Shown here: one piece after another, positions 34,605 to 41,175 of the stretch
Numbering within the stretch: position 1 is the stretch's first letter
How the letters are laid out: each line of letters begins with the position of its first letter
Assembly (NCBI GenBank): GCA_964505305.1
Contig: CAZDHE010000005.1
Span: 1 to 46,226 of the forward strand
Length of the DNA stretch: 46,226 nt
Source: JAXHLG01 sp964505305
Lineage (GTDB): Bacteria > Patescibacteriota > Minisyncoccia > Moranbacterales > DUUL01
Direction: 5' to 3'
Program-made: the position numbers and the translations under genes
The notes under the pieces: generated by a model
The model's database searches: none
Told to the model about the DNA's origin: nothing
The model's input: the letters and a program-made list of their open reading frames with translations, nothing else

Positions 34605-34756
34605 AACTGATGTTACACACTTCTTAAAGCAGTCTTTCTTAAAAAAATCCCTGAAGTTCGACTTCTGCATCCGCAGAATTCGAACTTCAAACTGTTGCGT
34701 AATTGGAAAATACGTTCATATTAAACTATAATAATTATATACGCGTGACATCAGTT
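34605..34756 (+). mobile_element. MITE-like element, copy 4
   Basis: About 152 bp from AACTGATGTT to GACATCAGTT. The inner palindrome is GAAGTTCGACTTC / GAATTCGAACTTC. It is almost collinear with copy 2 throughout, including the CTTCTTAAAGCA and AATACGTTCATATTAAACTATAAT stretches. A reading frame across its right half is not a gene. Confidence 0.85.
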
Positions 34757-34992
34757 AGCAAAAAGAGTGAAATTGTAGCAGGAATAATGTTTAGAAGCAG
34801 CCCATTTAAATACGCCAAACTACAGTTTGGCGTATTTAATGAGGGCGAAGCGAAGTTATCGAGCGAAGTAGCTCCCTCTTTCTGTCAGCTTTCACCGGAT
34901 TTTTTATTAAAACATATCAATATCAGCCGGAAAAACTTTCAAGTGTTATTGTTTAAATTTGTAGAAACTGAATTTTTTAAATAAAGATCGAA
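34757..34992. other. Short gap before the DEAD-box gene end
   Basis: No gene. It has the palindrome AAATACGCCAAAC / GTTTGGCGTATTT (about 34807-34840), a hairpin that may end the minus-strand DEAD-box transcript. Confidence 0.5.
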
Positions 34993-36222
34993 TTAGCCGA
35001 TTAAAGTCAAAGCGTTGCCCGCTTGATCAGCTCGGCCGGTTCTGCCGATTCTGTGAATATAATCGTCATAATTTTCCGGAATGTCGTAATTAATAACATG
35101 GCTTACATTAGGTATATCCAAGCCTCTGGCGGCCACATCTGTAGCAACCAAAATAGTAAAAGCATTACTTTTAAACATCTTGAGAACTCTCTGGCGTCTA
35201 CTATGAGGTTTATCTCCGTGAATAGCATCAGCCTTGAAACCTCTGGAATGCAAACTTCTGGAAAGATTGTCCGCTCCTCTCTTGGTGCGGGTAAAAATCA
35301 AAACTTTGTCAAAACAACTTTGTTTAAGAAGGTCATGCAAGATATCATCCTTGTTTTTTCCGGGCTGGATTCGGACAATATCCTGCTGAATCTGTTTAGA
35401 AGTTTCTTTGGTTTTAAAAGAAATTTTTTCCGGATTAGTTAGAAATTGTTGCACTAAACTCTCAATTTCTTTGGGAAGGGTTGCTGAAAAAAGCATAGTT
35501 TGCCTCTCGGAACTCACCAAAGAAAGCAGCATTTTAACATCGTTAATAAATCCCATATCCAGCATTCGATCCGCTTCATCTAAGACCACTTTGCTAAAAT
35601 TGGTTAAAACAAGATTTTTTCTGGAAATTAAATCTTTTAGTCTTCCCGGAGTGCCGATCACTAAACGAGGGTTTTTCCGAAGTTGGCTGATTTGCCTCTG
35701 CGCGCTAGCGCCTCCCACTATCACAACACTTTGAAGGTTTAACTTTTTTACAAAAGCGTAAAATTCTTCTTCAATCTGAGTAGCCAGTTCTCTGGTGGGA
35801 ACCACTACAAGCGCTTTTTCTTTTGGGTTAGACAAAAGCTGATGAATAAGCGGAATCAAAAAAGCCGCCGTTTTGCCGGTTCCGGTGTTGGCTAAGCCTA
35901 TTATATCCCTACCTTTAAGTATAAAAGGAATGGTTTTGTCTTGAATGGGGGTTAATTTTTTATAATTTCTTTCTGTAATGGCTTGCTTTAATCTCTGATC
36001 GATTTTCAAATCTTCAATAGAATTTTCACTTCCCAAAATTTTAGCCGGCTCAATCGGCGCAGCCTCATTAATAAAAAGATTAATGTCTATCTTTTTTCCG
36101 GAGCTTCTTCTGTTTCTTTGTCCATAATTGTTTCCGCCCCCAAAACCTCTTCTTCTTGAAGAACCGTTTCTATTCCAGCCTTTTCTGACGCGAGGCTGTT
36201 CCGCTTTTGTTTGTCTATACAT
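34993..36222 (-). CDS. DEAD-box RNA helicase (RhlE-like)
   Basis: 409 residues. An Arg/Gly-rich N-terminal extension (about 10-44, RRRGFGGGNNYGQRNRR) precedes two RecA domains. Motifs: Q motif PIQDKTIPF, Walker A ANTGTGKT (111-118), PTREL (142-146), TPGRL (191-195), DEAD (215-218), SAT, then FTRTKRGAD, ATDVAARGLDIP and YIHRIGRTGR. It unwinds RNA duplexes in ribosome assembly or mRNA turnover. The RGG-like end is at the N-terminus rather than the usual C-terminus, and the protein stops soon after HRIGRTGRA, so the C-terminal tail is absent. Confidence 0.95.
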   Translation of the reverse strand: MYRQTKAEQPRVRKGWNRNGSSRRRGFGGGNNYGQRNRRSSGKKIDINLFINEAAPIEPAKILGSENSIEDLKIDQRLKQAITERNYKKLTPIQDKTIPFILKGRDIIGLANTGTGKTAAFLIPLIHQLLSNPKEKALVVVPTRELATQIEEEFYAFVKKLNLQSVVIVGGASAQRQISQLRKNPRLVIGTPGRLKDLISRKNLVLTNFSKVVLDEADRMLDMGFINDVKMLLSLVSSERQTMLFSATLPKEIESLVQQFLTNPEKISFKTKETSKQIQQDIVRIQPGKNKDDILHDLLKQSCFDKVLIFTRTKRGADNLSRSLHSRGFKADAIHGDKPHSRRQRVLKMFKSNAFTILVATDVAARGLDIPNVSHVINYDIPENYDDYIHRIGRTGRADQAGNALTLIG

Positions 36223-36814
36223 ACAGTATTCAACATAAAAATTAAAATCTTTTTTATGTTGAGATACTTGAATATTTAAACTAAAGAAGTATTTAACATA
36301 AAAACTAACTCTACCATTTTATTTTTATAATGTCAAGTTTTGACGGAAAACTGTCAACGGGAAATAAAAAAGCCCTAAATAAAGGCTTCTTTGTTGACGC
36401 GACAAACCAAACAAATAGCGTGTTATTCGTGACGTGACCCACCAAATAAATGGCGGGCCACGCCGCTCGCGAGTGATATGGCGGGACAAACTGGACTTTG
36501 TTCGAACCTTTTTCTTGGTTGGGGAAGGGGTGGTAATCTCTTAAGCTAAATTAACATATTTTTGCATAATGACAGGGACTACTTTTATGACAGTCCCCCA
36601 TGGTTGATTAGCTGATCTCCTACTTATTTTGCGTAATTTACTCTCCACCCTGGCTCACTATTTATTAAAATATCTTTCTATTGCTTTACGAAATTTTCTT
36701 TTAATTTTTCGCTTTAATTATTTTTATCTTTTGAGTCAAATATGATACTATTATAGTTAGATTTTCTCCAATTAAGCTGTTTTATCAAAAAAACATTTTT
36801 ATTTTTACAAAACA
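36223..36814. other. Intergenic region at the presumed left edge of the mobile element
   Basis: It includes a terminator-like hairpin AAGCC/GGCTT (36370-36388) with a T-run on the minus strand. A GC-rich cluster (about 36397-36510) of degenerate units CCAAACAAATAGCG / CCAAATAAATGGCG / TATGGCGGGACAAA follows. At about 36627-36667 lies a copy of a repeat that recurs, inverted, after the primase gene. No gene is seen. Confidence 0.5.
36627..36667 (-). repeat. TAGTGAGCC repeat, copy a
   Basis: The minus-strand reading is AATAGTGAGCCAGGGTGGAG then AGTAAATTACGCAAAA. It matches copies at 37477-37517 (same strand) and 43227-43259 / 43269-43296 (opposite strand). Confidence 0.7.
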
Positions 36815-37297
36815 ATGAATAAACAAGAAACTATTTTAATCAAACCGCATCATTTTTTGGATATTATAAAGCTGCATGGAGCAGGTTATGAAAAATTTGT
36901 TCCGGATGAAGCTTTTGGTCATGATTTTTGGCGAGTTGGCAATAAAATTCTTGAAGATCCTCAAGTAAATTTAAAGATAACTATTGAGGGGGATGACATA
37001 TGCATTCCTTGTAAATTTTACAATGGAAATATTTGTATTGATAAAACTTCAATAAATACCGGGGAGCTTTCCAAGGATGAATGGAACAAGACTATAGACT
37101 CAAGGTTGCTTGATGCATTGGATCTGCACGAAGGAGATGTTAAAAGCTCTTTAGGCCTGTGTCGTTTAGCTCGAAAGAAGCTTAACAAAGAAATTATATT
37201 TAAAGTGTGGAAAGAAAAGCCGGCTGAAATTACTCAGAAAAGAGCTTCTCTATTATTAAAAGGCATAGATAAATATATTGAAAATAATAGCAATTAA
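36815..37297 (+). CDS. DUF1284-like Cys-containing protein, 160 residues
   Basis: The N-terminal ILIKPHHFLDII (7-18), a following GAGYEKFV and EGDDICIPCKF...NICID (58-76) match the pattern of DUF1284 proteins (RPHHLLC...GYSEEFV...DDICxxCP), although the usual Cys after HHLL is Asp here. Cys63, Cys66, Cys74 and Cys116 could bind a metal or Fe-S cluster. Function unknown. It stands alone on the plus strand inside or at the edge of the mobile element. The family call is from motif memory. Confidence 0.6.
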   Translation: MNKQETILIKPHHFLDIIKLHGAGYEKFVPDEAFGHDFWRVGNKILEDPQVNLKITIEGDDICIPCKFYNGNICIDKTSINTGELSKDEWNKTIDSRLLDALDLHEGDVKSSLGLCRLARKKLNKEIIFKVWKEKPAEITQKRASLLLKGIDKYIENNSN

Positions 37298-37476
37298 TTT
37301 CTTTGCGTTTTGAGATTCACATTTTGGGCAAAATCTAGCGTTTTTTTATAGCCATTTTTAATTTATTTACATTTTATGGCTACATTATCGCATAAAATTA
37401 AATTTTGAGCATTACATATATACAATTACCTCAAATTTTTTAAAACAAACAGAGCCGAATACATTAAGTAGGAACC

Positions 37477-37517
37477 GTTTTTGCGTAATTTACCCCCTAG
37501 GTCACTCACTATATTTT
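37477..37517 (-). repeat. TAGTGAGCC repeat, copy b
   Basis: Minus strand: ATATAGTGAGTGACCTAGGG then GGTAAATTACGCAAAAA. It has the same core and the same GTAAATTACGCAAAA tail as copy a. Confidence 0.65.
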
Positions 37518-37532
37518 AAATAGGAGGTAGGC

Positions 37533-37613
37533 AAGGATCAGAAAATCTTTGACAAATTAGTTGAAAGAAATCCGCTATATGCAGATCTGAGGAATCGTGT
37601 AGATGAAAGCTAA
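37533..37613 (+). pseudogene. Short coding-like gene remnant
   Basis: 27 codons reading KDQKIFDKLVERNPLYADLR then NRVDES and TAA. The composition looks like real protein, and an AGGAGGT-like sequence lies just before, but no ATG/GTG/TTG sits at a proper distance. It is probably the C-terminal relic of a deleted gene. Low certainty. Confidence 0.35.
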
Positions 37614-37644
37614 TTATTTAAACTTCTTATTCGTTCAGTGTTAT

Positions 37645-37905
37645 CTAAGAGCCGGGCAATATTGATTTAAGTTTAGACAAAAAACTTTTTTTAGGGGGAT
37701 CTTCTTCAATAATTTCTTCACATGTTTGTAAATCTAATTTTGTATTACAACCGGGACATTTCCTAAAGCATTCTTTTTCTTGATTTCTCATTATTCTTTC
37801 ATAGTCCTGTTTGGAAAACATGGCAGGGTTAATGGAAAGCATTTTTGAATAAGAAATGATTTCTCCGCATTTCGGGCATTTTACTTTTGTTTCATTAATA
37901 AGCAT
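37645..37905 (-). CDS. Zinc-ribbon protein, 86 residues
   Basis: Two CxxC knuckles (C10/C13 in CPKC and C50/C53 in CPGC), plus C46, form a probable zinc ribbon. The tail is acidic then basic (EEDPPKKSFLSKLKSILPGS). I do not recognise the family. It starts 10 bases after the receiver-like gene ends and belongs to a three-gene minus operon with it and the membrane protein. It could bind nucleic acid or act as a small adaptor. Confidence 0.65.
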   Translation of the reverse strand: MLINETKVKCPKCGEIISYSKMLSINPAMFSKQDYERIMRNQEKECFRKCPGCNTKLDLQTCEEIIEEDPPKKSFLSKLKSILPGS

Positions 37906-37915
37906 TTTATTGATT

Positions 37916-38305
37916 TTAAATTAAATCTTTTATCTCCCTAATTACCTTAGTTCCAAAGATTTCCAAATCTTGGAAGTCTTTGTGCACGATTCTTTCAACT
38001 CCTTTGGATTTAGCATGCTCATTCCATTCCGGTGTGGATGATATGGAAATAATCTTCTGAGGATCGAAATTTAGATCGTCAAAAATAACGTGGAAAGATC
38101 CACATAGTTTGCAATCTCTGTCTAGAAGGATTATATCGAAATTCTTGTTTATCTTCTCGGCGGGAAATTCCTCGGCTTGCGTGTATTCTGATAATACAAC
38201 AATCGAGATTTCTTTCGGAAGAATTTTATCCTCTAATTGAGCTAACTTCTCGGTCAAAACAGAGACAGTTTTTAAGTTGTCTTCAAGAATAGCTATTTTT
38301 ATCAA
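37916..38305 (-). CDS. Stand-alone receiver-domain-like protein
   Basis: 129 residues with the CheY-type alternating pattern. The acidic pair E8/D9 is in MIKIAILEDN, the phospho-acceptor candidate D62 in FDIILLDRDC, Ser/Thr 88-91 in ISISSTPEW and Lys109 in RIVHKDF. There is no output domain. A paired histidine kinase is not nearby. The unusual CKLC after the Asp is different from typical DxxMP. It may be a phosphorylation-driven or degenerate signal protein, co-transcribed with the membrane protein upstream (33-base gap). Confidence 0.72.
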   Translation of the reverse strand: MIKIAILEDNLKTVSVLTEKLAQLEDKILPKEISIVVLSEYTQAEEFPAEKINKNFDIILLDRDCKLCGSFHVIFDDLNFDPQKIISISSTPEWNEHAKSKGVERIVHKDFQDLEIFGTKVIREIKDLI

Positions 38306-38338
38306 TTATGTTTTGCATAAGATTTAATTGTAAATATT

Positions 38339-39754
38339 TTATGATTTTCTTCCTGTTTTCGCAACTTTCTTGTTGGGAAAGATTTGACCGGTAAGAATAT
38401 AATAGAAAGATCTTTTTATGACTTCTATCGCTGGAATAATAATTAACAGCATTGTTAATCCGGTTTCTTGATTATTAATATTATTTCCTATAGAGCCGGA
38501 TACCAAGTATAGTGTCCCAAGTGTAAGCATTACAGCAATTGCAAGAAAATAAAGAACTTTTAAAAGTCTATACCACCTCTTGTCCTTAATTTTCTGAAGC
38601 TCAGGATGAACTTGTTTGGCTTTTTCTACTTTTTCTTGTTTCGCGTAGCCTTTGCTGAGTATTGCATAATTAACAAAGGCCACTAAAAGCAAAGCGAGAT
38701 GAGAATTACTTTTGCTTCCCATAAGGACTGCAATTCCCACTTGTGCAAAAAATATTGGAACCACGATTAAAAGTGACTTTGCTTTAGATGAAGGTTTTTT
38801 GACTAATGCGTATCTCACCAGAATCGGAATAGCAAGACCAAGCATCCAAGTAAAGACAAAACTTGACAATAAAATCAAAATCACTTCTTCAGTAGTATAG
38901 TTTGAGGCAGGGTTAAAAATTCCCATTAAGGAGTATTCCTTTTTATAATTTACTCCATTTTCTTTATTATTTGCCTTGGCATTTGATATAAAATCAAAGC
39001 TATTGATTGATTTTTGAATGGAAGATTGCTTGTCCTCCTCACTCAACGGTGCAGTTGGATAACTTCCAATGATTTGGTAATACTTTCCATCCCTTAAAGT
39101 AACATAATTCATAGCAACTCCTTCTATTTTCTGGTTTTCAAATTCACTAGAGTTTTTGACCTTGAAAAATAGAAATTCATCTCCATTTATCAAAACAGTT
39201 TCTTTTTCTATTATCTCGCTTTTTGGGTAGATTTTATTTCGAAGAGCTAGGATATTACTAAAAAAAATGTTTAGTTCCTCTTCCGATAGAGAATTTAAAG
39301 AGACACTATCCCAATCTTCTTTTTCAAGTGGATTATTTTCAAAGAGCTCCTTTAATTTTTGGGAAGTGATTACTATGGAACTTCCTTCGTTAATTGCCTT
39401 TTTGACTACAGTTTCTCCGCTACCTTCTTCTATTAACCAATTTTGGGGGAATCTAATTTTAAAGTATTCGTTTTTATAGATACACTCATCACCATTACAT
39501 TGCCTTTCTTTTCTTAGCCTTTCTTGTCTGGCCGCTTCCATTTCTCTATGAACTTGATCGCGCCCTTTCTCTTCTATTTGTTTTTTGTAGTTTTCAAAAC
39601 TGCCAAAATAGCCTACATCATTTTCGTTTCCTATTTCATTATCACTTTTTTGCTCTTCTGTGTTGTGTGTTGTTGTATAGTTGGCTAAGCTAATCGCAGG
39701 CGCTAACAATAAAAAAATGGCAATAAAAATAACTGGCGTGAATTTTTTAAACAT
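38339..39754 (-). CDS. Exported/membrane protein with PsbP-like domain and C-terminal helices
   Basis: 471 residues from ATG 39754 (MFKKFTPV...), which gives a clean signal peptide (FIAIFLLLAPAISLA). An earlier Met at 39832 would read through the structured RNA region and is rejected. After a Gln/Glu/Arg-rich stretch, a domain (about 105-265) begins CIYKNEYFKIRFPQNWLIEE and resembles PsbP/DUF1795-like folds. The C-terminal 190 residues hold about five membrane helices. It heads the operon with the receiver-like and zinc-ribbon genes. Its start codon touches a terminator hairpin T-run, so expression may depend on attenuation. Confidence 0.72.
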   Translation of the reverse strand: MFKKFTPVIFIAIFLLLAPAISLANYTTTHNTEEQKSDNEIGNENDVGYFGSFENYKKQIEEKGRDQVHREMEAARQERLRKERQCNGDECIYKNEYFKIRFPQNWLIEEGSGETVVKKAINEGSSIVITSQKLKELFENNPLEKEDWDSVSLNSLSEEELNIFFSNILALRNKIYPKSEIIEKETVLINGDEFLFFKVKNSSEFENQKIEGVAMNYVTLRDGKYYQIIGSYPTAPLSEEDKQSSIQKSINSFDFISNAKANNKENGVNYKKEYSLMGIFNPASNYTTEEVILILLSSFVFTWMLGLAIPILVRYALVKKPSSKAKSLLIVVPIFFAQVGIAVLMGSKSNSHLALLLVAFVNYAILSKGYAKQEKVEKAKQVHPELQKIKDKRWYRLLKVLYFLAIAVMLTLGTLYLVSGSIGNNINNQETGLTMLLIIIPAIEVIKRSFYYILTGQIFPNKKVAKTGRKS

Positions 39755-39779
39755 AAAAAACGACTTAAAAATAAGTCGT
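39755..39779 (-). terminator. Terminator hairpin abutting the start codon of the membrane protein
   Basis: Stem ACGACTTA/TAAGTCGT (8 bp) with TTTTTT on the minus strand, ending one base before the ATG. Part of its 5' arm is shared with the competing helix at 39775-39805. Confidence 0.8.
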
Positions 39780-39926
39780 CGAGAAGTTCCGCTTGAGTGG
39801 ACGACCCGACGGGTACCACAATCAAGAAACACCGAGATGCCCTATCATGTGCATCGAGCCGCCCGCTGAAGGGCGTGATAGGACATTGTAAAATAAACAA
39901 TCTCAGTATTTTATGATTGTGGTACC
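39755..39926 (-). ncRNA. Structured RNA candidate: leader attenuator or small RNA
   Basis: Read on the minus strand, a 13-bp perfect stem closes the element (TGATTGTGGTACC 39914-39926 with GGTACCACAATCA 39812-39824). Inside are stems GAGAT/ATCTC, CCTATCA/TGATAGG (39841-39847 / 39876-39882), GCCC/GGGC (39861-39864 / 39871-39874) and ATTGT/ACAAT. On the 3' side GTCGTC (minus strand) can pair GACGAC (775-780 with 800-805 past 39000), which competes with the terminator hairpin ACGACTTA/TAAGTCGT (39760-39767 / 39772-39779). Six T follow, ending at 39755 next to the start codon at 39754. No known family is recognised. Confidence 0.6.
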
Positions 39927-39990
39927 ATTTTTAATTTAACATAAATAATGTAAAATACAAGGTGTATATTAATATTTTAATGATTATTAT

Positions 39991-40626
39991 ATGGGAGAAT
40001 ATGAAGATAATAGATTCTTTTTTCTTTCTTGCGATGATAGTTTTAAAAAAGAGATAATAAAACTTAGAGAAAAATGGGGGATACCCCCAAAAGGCTTTTT
40101 GAAGGGCAAAGAAGAAAGCGATTGGAGTCTTAAATTGCTTAAAAGTGGAAAATCGGAAATTTTTAATCAGGATTTTCATAGGTTGCTTCGAAAGTTTAAT
40201 CTTTCAAATTATTATAGGCAAAGAGTACATGAGTATCTATTTAGCAATAAAGTCAATGACATAAAACAAGTTGAGCAAAATAATATAAGAATTTTTTCCA
40301 GAACTGATGATGCGGATAAAAGAAAGTTGAGGCTATTTGTTGAGATATTCTCTGAAACTTCGATTGAAGATTTAAAAAAATCATGGGAAAAGATAAGCCA
40401 ACTAAAGAAGGATGCTATCGGCTTTAAAGAAAATACAAGGAAAAGGGTTAATTTAATGGATAGAGATAAAGCGATATATAGCCTTTACAAAGAAGGAAAG
40501 TCTCCTAAAGAAATTAAAAGAGAAATAGAGGGCATGCCTTGCACAAGAAATATAGAATTAAAATATATATCAAAAATAATAGAGCGAATGGAGAACAAAG
40601 CGAAAAAATTTTTAGGTGACAACTAA
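39991..40626 (+). CDS. Hypothetical protein of the mobile element, 211 residues
   Basis: Not recognised. Lys/Glu/Arg-rich, no signal or membrane helix. Near the C-terminus RDKAIYSLYKEGKSPKEIKR resembles a helix-turn-helix of the kind found in recombinases and small regulators. It opens the plus-strand block of the mobile element (DUF5659-like, small helical protein, primase-helicase) and is divergent from the membrane-protein operon and its structured RNA. A DNA-binding role is possible but unproven. Confidence 0.55.
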   Translation: MGEYEDNRFFFLSCDDSFKKEIIKLREKWGIPPKGFLKGKEESDWSLKLLKSGKSEIFNQDFHRLLRKFNLSNYYRQRVHEYLFSNKVNDIKQVEQNNIRIFSRTDDADKRKLRLFVEIFSETSIEDLKKSWEKISQLKKDAIGFKENTRKRVNLMDRDKAIYSLYKEGKSPKEIKREIEGMPCTRNIELKYISKIIERMENKAKKFLGDN

Positions 40627-40698
40627 GCTTCCGTAAATAGTCGGTGTAAAATATTTAAAACCTGCAACAATAAAGTTAGCGGGTTTTTTAAATTGTAA

Positions 40699-40953
40699 AT
40701 GCATATTATGAAAAATAATTATTATTACGAAACCACCGATCTTAATTTTTGCGTAGTTCTTCAGTACTTTGGTATTTATTTGGAAAAAATAGACAAATCC
40801 TCCGGATCGCCTTTCCGGTTTTGTTTTCCCGCAGACAGCGAAGAGAGGATAAATGAAATCAATAATGGATATATGCAAGGTTCACTGACAGTGGAGCCCA
40901 AAAGGCTTCTAAGCGTGATGAAGGAAACAAAAAGCATGATCTATAATCATTAG
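40699..40953 (+). CDS. DUF5659-like protein, 84 residues
   Basis: YYYETTDLNFCVVLQYFGIY followed by LEKIDKS...PFRFCFPADSEERINEINNGYMQG resembles DUF5659, a small protein common in mobile elements and phages of CPR and Firmicutes, usually near primase or replication genes. The pattern is an N-terminal YxTTDL, a hydrophobic helix, then an F-x-F strand and a C-terminal helix. Function unknown. It starts 73 bases after the preceding gene and is followed by a 57-residue gene 9 bases away. Met4 is an alternative start. Confidence 0.72.
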   Translation: MHIMKNNYYYETTDLNFCVVLQYFGIYLEKIDKSSGSPFRFCFPADSEERINEINNGYMQGSLTVEPKRLLSVMKETKSMIYNH

Positions 40954-40961
40954 TTGTTTCG

Positions 40962-41135
40962 ATGGCAGATTTGACTGAAAGACAGACAAAAGAATTCCAA
41001 GCTTTATATGAAGAGGTTTTCGGAGAGAGAATTTCTTTTGAAAAAGCTTATGAAAGGGGATTAGATGTTCTTGAAATTTTTGAGGTTCTATTGAGGCGAA
41101 GAGCTGACAAAAAAGATAACCCTGATAAACAATAA
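40962..41135 (+). CDS. Small helical protein, 57 residues
   Basis: Begins MADLTERQTKEFQALYEEVF, continues GERISFEKAYERGLDVLEIF and EVLLRRRADKK. It reads as an all-helical acidic-to-basic protein without Cys. It lies between the DUF5659-like gene (9-base gap) and the primase-helicase (40-base gap), so it fits the same transcript. Function unknown. Confidence 0.7.
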   Translation: MADLTERQTKEFQALYEEVFGERISFEKAYERGLDVLEIFEVLLRRRADKKDNPDKQ

Positions 41136-41175
41136 AATGTTAAATTTTTAAGATTATAATTATTAAATTATTAAA

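Larger units (their letters stand above)
37298..37644. other. Intergenic gap with repeat and coding-like fragment
   Basis: No full gene. It holds copy b of the TAGTGAGCC repeat (37477-37517) and just after it a short frame, described separately, that looks like a broken gene end. Confidence 0.5.

Noticed and set aside
34703..34984. 93-codon open frame across the right half of MITE copy 4
   Set aside because: It begins inside the element and runs through a hairpin and AT-rich gap. The same element copies elsewhere lack it.
39755..39830. T-box riboswitch (TGGTACC close to the T-box core)
   Set aside because: The TGGTACC is part of a long symmetric stem. No specifier-loop arrangement was found, and the downstream gene is not an aminoacyl-tRNA or amino-acid gene.
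39703..39900. Frames on both strands over the structured RNA near 39.8 kb
   Set aside because: They cross perfectly paired stems and the terminator. The upstream start of the membrane protein (39832) would also place its signal peptide internally.
39812..39926. The 13-bp inverted repeat as ends of a transposable element
   Set aside because: No second copy is visible in the window, and inner hairpins plus an adjoining terminator with competing helix fit an RNA better; not fully excluded.
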